Positions 34,463-43,184 of a stretch of 64,000 nt of DNA are shown one piece after another. A model generated the notes under the pieces. It saw nothing but the letters and a program-made list of their open reading frames with translations, searched no databases and was not told where the DNA came from. Made by a program: the position numbers and the translations under genes. How positions within the stretch are numbered: position 1 is the stretch's first letter; every line of letters starts with the position of its first letter. This DNA is from T3SED10-260 sp035363255. Lineage in GTDB: Bacteria > Caldisericota > Caldisericia > UBA6126. The DNA lies in contig DAOSES010000002.1 in assembly GCA_035363255.1 (NCBI GenBank), forward strand, positions 1 through 64,000, written 5' to 3'.

Positions 34463-36532
34463 ATGCGTAAGCTAAGTTCATGGATTTTAAGGCACCATAA
34501 ATCTATCCTACTTACATTTATTGTTCTCTCTATCTTGTCAGCATTTGCTATGCCTTTAGTTCGAGTAAATTATGACAATAGCCTCTATCTTCCTCCAAAT
34601 ATGGAAACTAGGAAGTCTTTGAACAAGCTACAAGAAACTTTTGGTGTTCAGGGATCTGCGCAAGTGATGATTTCAAATGTAAGCATTCCCCAAGCATTGG
34701 AATGGAAAGAAAAACTTAGTCAAATTAATGGGATTGCCCAAGTAATATGGCTTGATGATGCTGTTGATATTCGGCAAGCTCAGAATTATATTAGCGAAAC
34801 AGCTTTAAAGTCGTGGTATATCGAGCAGAATGCGCTGTTTCAGCTAAGTTTTACAGAAGATGATTATAGTACTAAAACCGAACAAGCTATCAAGCAATTA
34901 CAGAAACTCGATCCAGAAAAAGTACATCTCAGAGGTCCTGCCATTGATGCAATATCTACTCGTTCTGTTGCTTCATCAGAGCTCAAGCGAATTATATTAT
35001 GGATCATTCCAATTCTTCTACTCGTTCTTGTTTTTAGTAGCAAGTCCTGGATCGAACCTTTATTGTTTATGTTGACCATTGGAGCATCAGTGGTGATCAA
35101 TATGGGAAGCAATCTTTTTCTTCCCAAAATCTCCTATTTAACACAAACTATCGCAGGAATCCTTCAGCTTGCGATTGCCATGGATTACTCAATTTTCCTG
35201 ATGCATCGCTACCGTGAAGAACGTAGCATTCATCATGATCCTGTTGAATCGATGAAAAATGCTATGGTAGAAACTTTTTCTTCAATTTCTGGAAGCTCCA
35301 TGACCACCATAGCTTCTTTTGTGGTATTAATGTTTATGCGCTACCGTATTGGGATGGATATGGGATTGGTCTTAGTCAAAGGTATATTGCTTAGTCTAGT
35401 GGCTGTAATATTTTTACTTCCTGCATTGATCATCCTTCTGGAACCCTTAATTGATCGTTGTGGACATGCTTCTTTCTTTCCTAGACTGGACAAAATTTTT
35501 AATGGTATCCTTAAATTAAAAATTGTAGTTCCGCTTATTTTTCTACTAATTGCTATCCCATCCTACCTGGCTCAAAACTCTAATTTTTTTCTTTATGGTG
35601 AAGCTGCTGCATCCAACGATCTGAGCACGGTGACTGGTAGAGATAGCCATACAATTGAATCAGTGTTTGGACGATACAATCCTTTGCTAATCATGGTTCC
35701 ATCAGGTCAGCTGGGCAAAGAAATCCACTTAGCCAGGGAGTTTCAAGCCATGGAACATGTACTCAGCGTACAAGCTCTGGCTACTCTGGTAGATCCAGCT
35801 ATTTCACGCAATATGTTGCCTGAAGAGTTAAAAAAGCATTTTGAACAAAAAGGTTTCTCGCTCATGATCCTTTACTTGGATACTCCCTTGGAAGGAGAAG
35901 TTGTATATTCACTTATCAATGAGATAAAACAAACAACTCAAAATCATTATGATGACAAGTATTATGTCATTGGCACTTCGTCCAGTATTGCGGATATAAA
36001 GCAGGTAGTCGAATATGATTTTCTTGTGATAAATCTTGCATCAATGCTCATTATCGCTCTTATTTTACTACTAGTATTCCGATCCATTGTTATTCCCTTT
36101 TTACTGATTTTAGTGATTGAAGTAGCCATATGGATCAACATGGCTATACCCTATTTTACAGGAACTCCCTTGATTTTTATTGGTTTTATGATTGTAAATA
36201 CTGTTCAATTGGGCGCAACCATTGATTATGCTATTCTTCTGACTAGTCGTTATTCCGAAAACCGCAAGAAAATGGACAGAATATCCTCTATCGAAGAGGC
36301 TTTAAAAAGTTCAGGAATATCAATTATTACTTCAGCATTGATTGTCGCTGCAGCAGGAATTTGCCTGGCTCTTGTTTCTGCTATTTCGGGAGTATCTTCC
36401 ATTGGATTACTTATTGGCAGAGGAGCTTTAATTTCATGCATACTTGTATTACTAGTCCTTCCCCAGTTTTTATACCTTGCTGATCCCTTAATCTTTAAAA
36501 AAAAGAAAATTAATAAACAAAAAGAGGTTTGA
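34463..36532 (+). CDS. RND-superfamily (MMPL-type) transporter, cassette 2
   Basis: 689 residues, paralogous to the pump at 28450-30501 with the same two-fold plan. TM4-type motifs are 'AIAMDYSIFLMHRYREER' in the first half and 'QLGATIDYAILLTSRYSENR' in the second, both keeping the Asp-Tyr pair. The exported loops (about 30-165 and 370-515) are the most different parts, suggesting different cargo. GGAGCTGAG lies before the ATG. The partner gene starts one base after the stop, so they are translationally coupled. Likely substrates are lipids or hydrophobic toxins, as for MMPL relatives, but this is inference. Confidence 0.88.
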   Translation: MRKLSSWILRHHKSILLTFIVLSILSAFAMPLVRVNYDNSLYLPPNMETRKSLNKLQETFGVQGSAQVMISNVSIPQALEWKEKLSQINGIAQVIWLDDAVDIRQAQNYISETALKSWYIEQNALFQLSFTEDDYSTKTEQAIKQLQKLDPEKVHLRGPAIDAISTRSVASSELKRIILWIIPILLLVLVFSSKSWIEPLLFMLTIGASVVINMGSNLFLPKISYLTQTIAGILQLAIAMDYSIFLMHRYREERSIHHDPVESMKNAMVETFSSISGSSMTTIASFVVLMFMRYRIGMDMGLVLVKGILLSLVAVIFLLPALIILLEPLIDRCGHASFFPRLDKIFNGILKLKIVVPLIFLLIAIPSYLAQNSNFFLYGEAAASNDLSTVTGRDSHTIESVFGRYNPLLIMVPSGQLGKEIHLAREFQAMEHVLSVQALATLVDPAISRNMLPEELKKHFEQKGFSLMILYLDTPLEGEVVYSLINEIKQTTQNHYDDKYYVIGTSSSIADIKQVVEYDFLVINLASMLIIALILLLVFRSIVIPFLLILVIEVAIWINMAIPYFTGTPLIFIGFMIVNTVQLGATIDYAILLTSRYSENRKKMDRISSIEEALKSSGISIITSALIVAAAGICLALVSAISGVSSIGLLIGRGALISCILVLLVLPQFLYLADPLIFKKKKINKQKEV

Positions 36533-36533
36533 A

Positions 36534-38204
36534 ATGAAAAAAAAATTACTCAGATTCTTTAGTGTAGCTTTCTTGTGTCTTACCTTTTTAATAACCAGCG
36601 CAACAGCTTCTCCTCCAACCCTTGAAAAAGTTCAAAATGATATTGCCAGCCAAAAATCAGAAACTGTTTATGTCTCACTTGATCATAATGGTTATGCAAA
36701 AGATATAAGTGTTGTAAATGTATTTCCACAAACTGGCACTCGTGTTGTAGATTATGGTACCTATCAAAAAATATCCAATCTGTCTAATGCTTTGGAGCCT
36801 TTAATTCAAGGAGATAAGATAAGTTTCAATCTTAGCACAGAGGGGGATTGGTCCGAGCCTTTTTATTACGAAGGACAGCTTGGCAAGGTTGAACTTCCAT
36901 GGATCATTACCCTGAACTATTTACTTGATGGGAAAGCGATGAATGCTAATCAAATAGCAGGAAAAACTGGAAAGCTAGATATTATGATCCAAGTCCAACA
37001 AAATCCAGATAGTCCTGTGTTTTTCCGTGATAACTACCTGATACAAATTCTCATTCCATTCAATATGAAATCAGTAAGTCATCTTTCAGCTCCAGAAGCT
37101 TCCCAAATGATTGCTGGAAGTACCAACTATCTTTCTTACATCGTTCTCCCCCAGGACAGTCAAAGCTTTGTTCTTAGTGCATTTATTCATGACTTTGAAA
37201 TGGAAGCCATAGAATTCACAGCTATCAAGATTAATCCCCTCAGCATCAAACTGGAGGATCAGGGAATATCGAGTTTAGCACTCCTTGTAAATGGATGGGA
37301 AGAAATCTACCAGGCAATGGAAAAAACTAGAAATGCAACAATGGAATCTGAAGATGCCCTGAAACTTTTTAATCAGGAAATATCCGCCATGGCTCTTAAT
37401 GCCACATTATTGGCTCAAGGTCTTCAGCAGTATGAACAGGTAAGTCTTGATCTGTCCAGAGATATTCCCAGGCTTAGCCAAGGATCACTACAGATAAACC
37501 AAGCTTTAGCAGACTTAGCCAAAGGTTCCAAAGAGCTTGGAACCGCTTATCTAGAGATGGAACAAGGTTTGGGAAAGATCCTCGAGCCAAAGGAAAAACT
37601 TCGTGAGATCGCGGCCAAGTACTTTTTTAGTCCCAATGAAGAAGTGCAAACCATGGCTTTTGCCATAGCTGCCATGCTCAACGGAACCGAGAAGCTACAT
37701 GCAGGAATGATGGAAGCCAACACCCATTATGAAACAATGTCTAATGGATTTGTGGAGTTATCCGATGCTTTTAACCCAATGAATCAGGGAATCTCTCAGA
37801 TGGCAGAAGGTCTTCCGATGATGATGCAAGAAGGGCAAGTGTTATTCCAGGGAAGCATAGCTCTCATGAATGGTATACCAGAACTCAGCCAGGGGTTGGA
37901 TGTGTTTTATCAGGGGTTCAGACAGCTTCCTTCTGGAATCAGCCAGCTTTATGACGCTCAAGGTCAGATCCTTACTAGCTTGCACGCAGTTGAAAACACA
38001 ATGAGTGGTATTTTTAATTCAGAAGACAAAGGGAAGTGTATTTCCTTTGTATCTCCGGAAAAAAACAAGGTGGATTCTGTTCAATTCATCATGCGTACTC
38101 AAGCAATCAAAGCACCTAAAATTGCGATTGAGGATGTAAAACAATCACGAAAAATGAGCTTTTGGCAAAAGCTTAAAGCTTTATTTATTACTTCGAAGGA
38201 TTGA
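36534..38204 (+). CDS. Secreted coiled-coil partner of RND transporter, YhgE/Pip-like, cassette 2
   Basis: 556 residues with a signal peptide (about 1-26, 'ITSATAS'). Domain plan matches the cassette 1 partner: beta-rich region (about 30-235) containing 'LPWIITLNYLLDGKAMNANQIAGKTGKLDIMIQV', then a long helical region (about 245-490) with repeated 'QLxxG' and 'QGxxxL' units ('LSQGSLQINQALADLAKGSKEL', 'ISQLYDAQG'). The repeated glycine spacing resembles the YhgE/Pip extracellular region, again without the terminal membrane spans. AGAGGT lies just before the ATG. The C-terminus ends with a short basic amphipathic stretch 'FWQKLKALF', also seen in the paralogue as 'IKEWFRSLF', possibly a membrane-contact helix. 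Confidence 0.7.
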   Translation: MKKKLLRFFSVAFLCLTFLITSATASPPTLEKVQNDIASQKSETVYVSLDHNGYAKDISVVNVFPQTGTRVVDYGTYQKISNLSNALEPLIQGDKISFNLSTEGDWSEPFYYEGQLGKVELPWIITLNYLLDGKAMNANQIAGKTGKLDIMIQVQQNPDSPVFFRDNYLIQILIPFNMKSVSHLSAPEASQMIAGSTNYLSYIVLPQDSQSFVLSAFIHDFEMEAIEFTAIKINPLSIKLEDQGISSLALLVNGWEEIYQAMEKTRNATMESEDALKLFNQEISAMALNATLLAQGLQQYEQVSLDLSRDIPRLSQGSLQINQALADLAKGSKELGTAYLEMEQGLGKILEPKEKLREIAAKYFFSPNEEVQTMAFAIAAMLNGTEKLHAGMMEANTHYETMSNGFVELSDAFNPMNQGISQMAEGLPMMMQEGQVLFQGSIALMNGIPELSQGLDVFYQGFRQLPSGISQLYDAQGQILTSLHAVENTMSGIFNSEDKGKCISFVSPEKNKVDSVQFIMRTQAIKAPKIAIEDVKQSRKMSFWQKLKALFITSKD

Positions 38205-38235
38205 TACTAAACTTTATTGATCTAAAAATTCCTTC

Positions 38236-38284
38236 TTGACAAAAGCAGCAATCAATCTATCTTAAATGCGAATGATTTGCATTT
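38236..38284 (+). promoter_or_regulatory. Promoter with Fur/Zur-type box upstream of znuA
   Basis: TTGACA (38236-38241), 16 bases, TATCTT (38258-38263). Directly after it lies a near-perfect palindrome at 38264-38284 with a 7-1-7 core: TGCGAAT, G, ATTTGCA (38267-38281). This geometry is that of Fur-superfamily operators. Its position over the transcription start fits repression by the Fur-family protein encoded as the last gene of the same operon. Confidence 0.7.
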
Positions 38285-38300
38285 GCATGCGGAGGGTATG

Positions 38301-39167
38301 ATGAAAAAAAGTATGGTTTTAGCAAGTATCCTGGCTCTTGTTATGGCTTCTTCCTTTGCCTGTTCCAAAACTGAAGAAAGCAAGCCTCAAAAACCAATTA
38401 TTGCAGTAAGTATTGTTCCCCAGGAGACCTTTGTTCGGGCAGTTTGTGGAGATATGTGGGATATCGTAGTGATGGTACCCCCCGGATATAGCCCTGAAAG
38501 CCACGAGCCACTCCCAAAAGATATCGAAAAATTTCATCAAGCTTCCTTGTTTTTTACCATAGGTGTTCCTATCGAATCAGCCAACTTGTTGGAAGAAGCA
38601 AAAAAGGTACCTTCGATGAGTGTCATTCCCCTGCACAAAAAAGTAGCTGAGTTTTATTCAGAAAAGGAATTTTCTCCTGGCGAGCGTGACCCTCATATTT
38701 GGTTGTCCCCCAAAAGAGTGATGCTCATGGTTCAACATATTTCTAAAGTCATGATCCAGGAAGATCCTGATAATGCTTCAAAATATCAAGAAAATACACT
38801 ACGATACATGGAAGAACTTGCACGTCTTGACAAAGAAATCCAAACACTCCTGGACCCATTGGAGAACAAAGCTTTTTTTGTTTTTCATCCTGCATTTGCC
38901 TATTTTGCGAGTGACTATTCCATGCAAATGTATTCCCTGGAAGAAGAAGGTAAAGAAGCCAATCCCAACCATATGATCAAGATGATTCAGCTTGCCAAAG
39001 AAAAAGGCGTCAAAGTGATTTTCTATCAAGAAGAGCATGCCAGCCAACAAGCTCAGGTCTTTGCCAATGAAATCAACGGCACTGCAGTTTCTTTAGCCCC
39101 TCTTTCTCCTGATTATATACCCAACCTAAGATTAATGGCTCAGACGATAGCTAATGCTTCAAAATAG
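38301..39167 (+). CDS. znuA: Zinc ABC transporter substrate-binding lipoprotein
   Basis: 288 residues, cluster A-I binding protein (ZnuA/TroA type). The signal peptide ends in SFAC (Cys21). Metal-ligand histidines are visible: 'PESHEPLPKDIEKF', 'DPHIWLSPKRV', 'FHPAFAYFA', and the acidic ligand region near the C-terminus. There is no long His-rich loop. Two ATGs are adjacent; I chose the second because GGAGG is then five bases away. A Fur/Zur-like box precedes the gene. It overlaps znuC by 14 bases. Zinc is favoured over manganese because of the histidine-type ligands and the operator, but Mn cannot be excluded by sequence alone. Confidence 0.9.
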   Translation: MKKSMVLASILALVMASSFACSKTEESKPQKPIIAVSIVPQETFVRAVCGDMWDIVVMVPPGYSPESHEPLPKDIEKFHQASLFFTIGVPIESANLLEEAKKVPSMSVIPLHKKVAEFYSEKEFSPGERDPHIWLSPKRVMLMVQHISKVMIQEDPDNASKYQENTLRYMEELARLDKEIQTLLDPLENKAFFVFHPAFAYFASDYSMQMYSLEEEGKEANPNHMIKMIQLAKEKGVKVIFYQEEHASQQAQVFANEINGTAVSLAPLSPDYIPNLRLMAQTIANASK

Positions 39168-39930
39168 CACTCTTGCACTTGAAATTTCAAATTTATCCGT
39201 TTTTTATGACAAGCATTGTGCCCTGGAAGATGTTTCTTTTTCCCTCGAGGATAAAGAGTATCTTGGCATCATTGGTCCAAATGGGGGAGGAAAAACCACC
39301 CTTCTTAAAGCCATTTTAGGACTCATCCCAACTAATCATGGACAGATAACTATTTATGGCAAGGAGCTTAATTTTCAAAGAGTTTCCCTTGGCTATGTTC
39401 CTCAAAGTTCTTTTGTCGAAAGCTTGTTTCCAATATCTGCTTTGGAGATGGTCCTAATGGGCTTGCTTCCAGCAGGCTTAAAGATCTTCCACCGCTATTC
39501 TTCAGAAGATTTACTCCATGCCAGACGCCTCTTGTCTCAAACAGGTATAATTCATCTTCAACATCGGATGATATCTGAACTTTCAGGTGGAGAGTTTCAA
39601 AAACTTCTCATTGCTCGAGCATTGGCAACGAATCCTCGCATCCTTCTGCTGGATGAACCAACTGCCAATGTCGATGCAAGCTCTCGCGACCAGATATTTT
39701 CACTATTAAAAGACTTGAATAGTTCCATGACCATCATCCTTGTTTCTCACGATCTATCTGCCATTTCTGCTCATGTTCGTTCACTGGCATGTTTGGACCG
39801 AAAGCTGGTATATCATGGTTCTTCGGAGTTGACTGGACCAATCGTCCAACAGCTTTATGGATGTCCTGTGGATTTATTGGCACATGGAGTTCCACATCGA
39901 GTGTTAAAAACCCATGAGGGGCAAAGTTGA
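39154..39930 (+). CDS. znuC: Zinc ABC transporter ATP-binding protein
   Basis: 258 residues, one ABC ATPase domain. Walker A 'GPNGGGKTT' (about 41-49), Q-loop 'GYVPQSS', signature 'LSGGEFQK', Walker B 'ILLLDEPTAN' and the switch histidine in 'SHDLS' are all intact. It energises metal import through ZnuB. The start lies inside znuA and the stop is one base before znuB, consistent with a coupled operon. The length and gene order znuA-znuC-znuB are normal for this family. Confidence 0.93.
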   Translation: MLQNSTLALEISNLSVFYDKHCALEDVSFSLEDKEYLGIIGPNGGGKTTLLKAILGLIPTNHGQITIYGKELNFQRVSLGYVPQSSFVESLFPISALEMVLMGLLPAGLKIFHRYSSEDLLHARRLLSQTGIIHLQHRMISELSGGEFQKLLIARALATNPRILLLDEPTANVDASSRDQIFSLLKDLNSSMTIILVSHDLSAISAHVRSLACLDRKLVYHGSSELTGPIVQQLYGCPVDLLAHGVPHRVLKTHEGQS

Positions 39931-39931
39931 T

Positions 39932-40744
39932 ATGAACACTCTTCATTCCTTGCTTCAGTATCAGTTTATCCAATATGCTATCCTCGCAGCCATTTTTGCC
40001 AGCACCATCAGCGGAATGATAGGAGTGATTGTGGTCGAAAAGAAAATGGTGATGATGACCGGAGGCTTGGCACATGTTGCCTTTGCTGGGGTGGGTTTGG
40101 GGTTTTTTCTAAACCTGCCTCCAATCTATGGAGCCTTTATACTGAGCCTAATTTTTTCCTGGGTAATGATCATGATCAAAAAAACTTCTTCTATTCAACT
40201 TGATTTGCTGATGGGTATTTTTTGGTCCAGCGGAATGGCCCTCGGTGTTTTTTTTATTGCTCTGACTCCAGGCTATCCCCCCCATTTGGCATCCTATTTA
40301 TTTGGTAATATACTCGCCATATCCCGCTCAGACTTGAATTTGATGGTCTTAATCACTGCTTTTATCTTGTTCATCATCGTTTCATGGTTTCCCTATTGGA
40401 AAGCTTTCCTCTTTGATTCTGAATTTTCCAGGATCAAGGGTATAAAAACTTCCCTGATGGAATTCATCCTCTTTACTCTGATAGCCATGGCAGTGGTTGC
40501 TTTGATAAAGGTCACAGGAATCATTTTATCCCTGGCACTACTCACTATTCCCACAGCTATTTCAGCAAAAGCAAGCCGGAGCTTTGGCGGAAGAATGATT
40601 TTATCTGCAGGTATGGGTATGATACTTTGTCTGGGTGGTTTATTTTTGTCATTTCTATGGAATATTCCTTCAGGCGCCACCATCGTCTTGCTATCCTCGG
40701 TTGTGTTTATGTTGGTGTATATTCCCAAAAAAGGAACAAGATGA
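39932..40744 (+). CDS. znuB: Zinc ABC transporter permease
   Basis: 270 residues, ABC-3 family permease with about seven to nine hydrophobic spans. Conserved 'GGLAHVAFAGVGLG' (about 44-57) and the coupling-region 'RIKGIKTSLMEFILFTLIAMAVV' and 'LLTIPTAISAKASRSF' segments are present. The ATG follows the znuC stop by one base; an in-frame ATG 18 bases upstream would overlap znuC. The stop overlaps the Fur-family gene start (ATGA). Confidence 0.92.
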   Translation: MNTLHSLLQYQFIQYAILAAIFASTISGMIGVIVVEKKMVMMTGGLAHVAFAGVGLGFFLNLPPIYGAFILSLIFSWVMIMIKKTSSIQLDLLMGIFWSSGMALGVFFIALTPGYPPHLASYLFGNILAISRSDLNLMVLITAFILFIIVSWFPYWKAFLFDSEFSRIKGIKTSLMEFILFTLIAMAVVALIKVTGIILSLALLTIPTAISAKASRSFGGRMILSAGMGMILCLGGLFLSFLWNIPSGATIVLLSSVVFMLVYIPKKGTR

Positions 40745-41181
40745 TGCCACAAGATAAGTCGCTAAGAGAGTTGTTTTCAAAAAAAGGTATAAAAAATACG
40801 CCTCAACGGCACATAGTATATCAACAAATTCTCGCCCAGAATAAGCCCCAATCGGCAGAACAAATACACCAAAAACTCAGCACCAAGTATCCCAACGTAA
40901 ATTTATCCACGGTTTATCGCATATTGGAATTATTTGTCCAAAAAAATCTTGCTCAAAAGAGTTTTGAAGTCAGTGATCGAAAAATGTATTTCAGACCTAT
41001 TGGCCAAACGCATCAACACTTTATAATATGCTTAACTTGCTCCAACAAACATCCCATTGCCGCATGCCCTGTCAAAGAATTGGAAAAAACCCTTCAAAAA
41101 GAAAGCCACTACGATATCCACGGACACGAACTAATACTCTTTGGCTATTGCCCCACCTGCCAGAAAAAACCCCACAACTGA
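40741..41181 (+). CDS. zur: Fur-family metalloregulator, probable Zur
   Basis: 146 residues. The winged-helix domain (about 10-85) has 'NTPQRHIVYQQIL' and 'VNLSTVYRILELF'. The dimer domain has 'HQHFIICLTCSNKHPI' and a C-terminal 'FGYCPTCQ', that is, two CxxC pairs that form the structural zinc site, and 'HYDIHGHEL' supplying regulatory ligands. It is the fourth gene of the zinc uptake operon (four-base overlap with znuB), whose promoter carries a 7-1-7 box, so it most likely represses its own operon when zinc is sufficient. Zur is favoured over Fur from context. Confidence 0.85.
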   Translation: MMPQDKSLRELFSKKGIKNTPQRHIVYQQILAQNKPQSAEQIHQKLSTKYPNVNLSTVYRILELFVQKNLAQKSFEVSDRKMYFRPIGQTHQHFIICLTCSNKHPIAACPVKELEKTLQKESHYDIHGHELILFGYCPTCQKKPHN

Positions 41182-41208
41182 GTCAGAGGGAATAATTAAA
41201 AAATATTG

Positions 41209-41243
41209 TTGCTATTCTCCAGATAGTAGTTAAAATAGCTACT
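41209..41243 (+). promoter_or_regulatory. Promoter and inverted repeat upstream of the AbiE pair
   Basis: TTGCTA (41209-41214), 16 bases, TAAAAT (41231-41236). An inverted repeat AGTAGTT/AGCTACT (41225-41231 and 41237-41243, one G-T mismatch pair) straddles the -10. AbiEi antitoxins are known to repress their own operon through inverted repeats, so this is a plausible operator. Confidence 0.5.
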
Positions 41244-41257
41244 TAGTGGAGAAAAAT

Positions 41258-41872
41258 ATGCAAAACCAGAAGGCAATTTATTTGGATTATCCTCTTTTAG
41301 CTGATCGTTACAAGGACTATGCCTATCCAAAATCAAAAATAAGCCAGCTTGTACGTAATGGAAAGCTCATTCGCCTTCGAAGAGGGCTTTACATTGAGGC
41401 TGAATCAAAAGATTATTCTTTAAAAACCCTCGCAAATTTAATTTGTTTTCCTTCATATATTTCTTTTGAATATGCCTTGAGCTATTATGGTTTGATTCCA
41501 GAGCAGGTAAAATGGCTTACATCAGCCTCTTTTCAAAAGCACAAAAGCAAAATTTATCGTACCCCTCTGGGCAACTTTATTTATCATGATGTTTCTCCTT
41601 CAGTATATGCCCATGGAATTTGTCGAATAGCAGAGGACGAAAAGCACCCCTTCCTTATTGCCTCCATGGAAAAAGCTCTACTCGACACCTTGTCCAAAAT
41701 TCGAGGAGTTCGTTCGATGAAAGCCATGGAGCAGTTGGTAGTAGATGATCTTCGAATAGATGTGGATCTGATAAAAGATATGGACCATGCTTTGCTTGAA
41801 TTCTTAAGTTCACGCTATCATCAAAGCAATGGTCGACTCTTTTATCAATGGCTAAAGGCCAAGCGATTATGA
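41258..41872 (+). CDS. abiEi: AbiEi-family antitoxin
   Basis: 204 residues. The N-terminal winged-helix domain (about 5-55, 'AYPKSKISQLVRNGKLIRLRRGLYI') is the signature of AbiEi antitoxins and binds DNA; the rest is the AbiEi C-terminal region ('YISFEYALSYYGLIPE', 'ASMEKALLDTL'). In type IV toxin-antitoxin systems it represses its own promoter and counteracts the AbiEii nucleotidyltransferase. The ATG follows GTGGAG; a GTG 12 bases earlier is possible. The stop overlaps the AbiEii start by four bases. The pair can act as an abortive-infection phage defence. Confidence 0.88.
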   Translation: MQNQKAIYLDYPLLADRYKDYAYPKSKISQLVRNGKLIRLRRGLYIEAESKDYSLKTLANLICFPSYISFEYALSYYGLIPEQVKWLTSASFQKHKSKIYRTPLGNFIYHDVSPSVYAHGICRIAEDEKHPFLIASMEKALLDTLSKIRGVRSMKAMEQLVVDDLRIDVDLIKDMDHALLEFLSSRYHQSNGRLFYQWLKAKRL

Positions 41873-42735
41873 GTATTTTACTGCGAGAGCTACTATCAAG
41901 ATATCAAACAAGTTCAAAGGATGATCTAAAGCATGCTGCCTTGGAGATCATTCAGGAAATAGTTCTGCTTGGCCTTTCTAAGAGCGATTTTTTTCATAAA
42001 GCAGTTTTTTATGGTGGTTCTGCGCTTCGCATTATTCACCAACTGGATCGCTTTTCGGAAGATTTGGATTTTTCTCTCATGGAAAAAGATGCTAAATTTA
42101 ATATTAAAAACTATTTTGATCCTATCCAACAGAGTCTTCAAGCCTATGGTTTTCAAATGGATTTGATTATTAAAGATAAAACAAGATTTTCTCCCATTCA
42201 GTCAGCTTTTTTAAAAGGTAACACTCAAAAGCATTTAATCAGCATATTTCCCTTAGAGCCCAAGCTATCTTTTTCATCTAATGATTTACTTAAAGTCAAA
42301 CTGGAGCTTGACACTGACCCACCTTCCGGAGCTTCAACCGAGATAAAATACCTTCTGAACCCGATACCATTTAGTGTGAAGGCTTATTCTCTTCCCTCGA
42401 TTCTAGCTGGCAAAATTCATGCGATTCTGTGCAGGAAATGGAAGAATAGGGTAAAAGGAAGAGATTTTTTTGATTATTTATGGCTTTTGTCCAGAGGCGT
42501 ACCTGTTGACCTCAACCATCTTGAGCAACGCTTAAAGCAAAGTGGATATCTAAAAGAAGAACTGCGACTGCATAGAGATGGTTTGCTGGAGCTGTTAAAA
42601 AACAGATTTGCTGAACTTGATTTCCATCAGGCCATCAAAGACGTTCAAGCCTTTACAGGAAGAGGATATGATTTTTCCGTTTGGTCTTATGAGCTATTTT
42701 GGCAGGTAACACAAGAAAAACTGCACATCATCTAA
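41869..42735 (+). CDS. abiEii: AbiEii-family nucleotidyltransferase toxin
   Basis: 288 residues. The nucleotidyltransferase core has 'FYGGSALRIIHQLDRFSEDLDFSL' (about 44-67): the GGS and Asp-x-Asp catalytic elements are intact. A later 'LPSILAGKIHAILCRKWKNRVKGRDFFDYLWLLSRG' matches the conserved Lys/Arg-Asp region of the family. It is expected to transfer nucleotides to RNA, probably tRNA, arresting growth when the antitoxin fails. The start overlaps the antitoxin stop (ATGA); an earlier in-frame ATG at 41848 is possible. The key residues are all present, so the system looks functional. Confidence 0.9.
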   Translation: MSILLRELLSRYQTSSKDDLKHAALEIIQEIVLLGLSKSDFFHKAVFYGGSALRIIHQLDRFSEDLDFSLMEKDAKFNIKNYFDPIQQSLQAYGFQMDLIIKDKTRFSPIQSAFLKGNTQKHLISIFPLEPKLSFSSNDLLKVKLELDTDPPSGASTEIKYLLNPIPFSVKAYSLPSILAGKIHAILCRKWKNRVKGRDFFDYLWLLSRGVPVDLNHLEQRLKQSGYLKEELRLHRDGLLELLKNRFAELDFHQAIKDVQAFTGRGYDFSVWSYELFWQVTQEKLHII

Positions 42736-42775
42736 ACAAATACAGCTAAGGTGTGAATCGTTTCCAAAAAACCTC

Positions 42776-42804
42776 TTGACATACCTAAATCATTTAGGTA
42801 CATT
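42776..42804 (+). promoter_or_regulatory. PadR operon promoter whose spacer is a perfect palindrome
   Basis: TTGACA (42776-42781), 17 bases, TACATT (42799-42804). A perfect 9-1-9 palindrome TACCTAAAT-C-ATTTAGGTA (42782-42800) fills the spacer and touches both boxes. A further half-site AATTAGGTA lies at 42818-42826, just before the ribosome site. This is an excellent candidate PadR operator. Confidence 0.7.
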
Positions 42805-42839
42805 ATATGCATAGATGAATTAGGTAAGGAGGTATTCCT

Positions 42840-43184
42840 ATGAATGACTTATCTCGAGAACTGATGGCTGCTACTACCAAGCCTATACTCCTATCCATTC
42901 TTTCCCAAGGTGAAAACTATGGCTATGAAATTATCCGTTTAGTCCATTGTCTGAGCGAAGGTAAACTTGAATGGAGCGACGGCCTGATCTATCCAGTGCT
43001 TCATCGCCTCGAAGAACAAAAGTTGATCTCATCGCGCTGGGTACGCCAGGAAAACCAAAAAATGCGCAAGTACTATCGTCTCACCAAAACAGGTCAGGCA
43101 GAGCTGTGCAAAGAAAAAGAGCAATGGGCAAAAGCCAATGCATTGATGCAACAGCTACTCAGCGGATTGCCATGTTCCAGTTAG
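42840..43184 (+). CDS. PadR-family transcriptional regulator
   Basis: 114 residues, the usual short PadR form. The winged helix (about 12-85) has 'KPILLSILSQGENYGYEIIRLV' and 'LEWSDGLIYPVLHRLEEQKLISSRWV', then 'RKYYRLTKTGQAEL', followed by a C-terminal dimerisation helix. AAGGAGG precedes the ATG. The stop lies 13 bases inside the next gene, which encodes a HAAS-domain membrane protein; such PadR-HAAS pairs often respond to envelope stress or antibiotics. It probably represses its own promoter through the palindrome described. Confidence 0.92.
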   Translation: MNDLSRELMAATTKPILLSILSQGENYGYEIIRLVHCLSEGKLEWSDGLIYPVLHRLEEQKLISSRWVRQENQKMRKYYRLTKTGQAELCKEKEQWAKANALMQQLLSGLPCSS

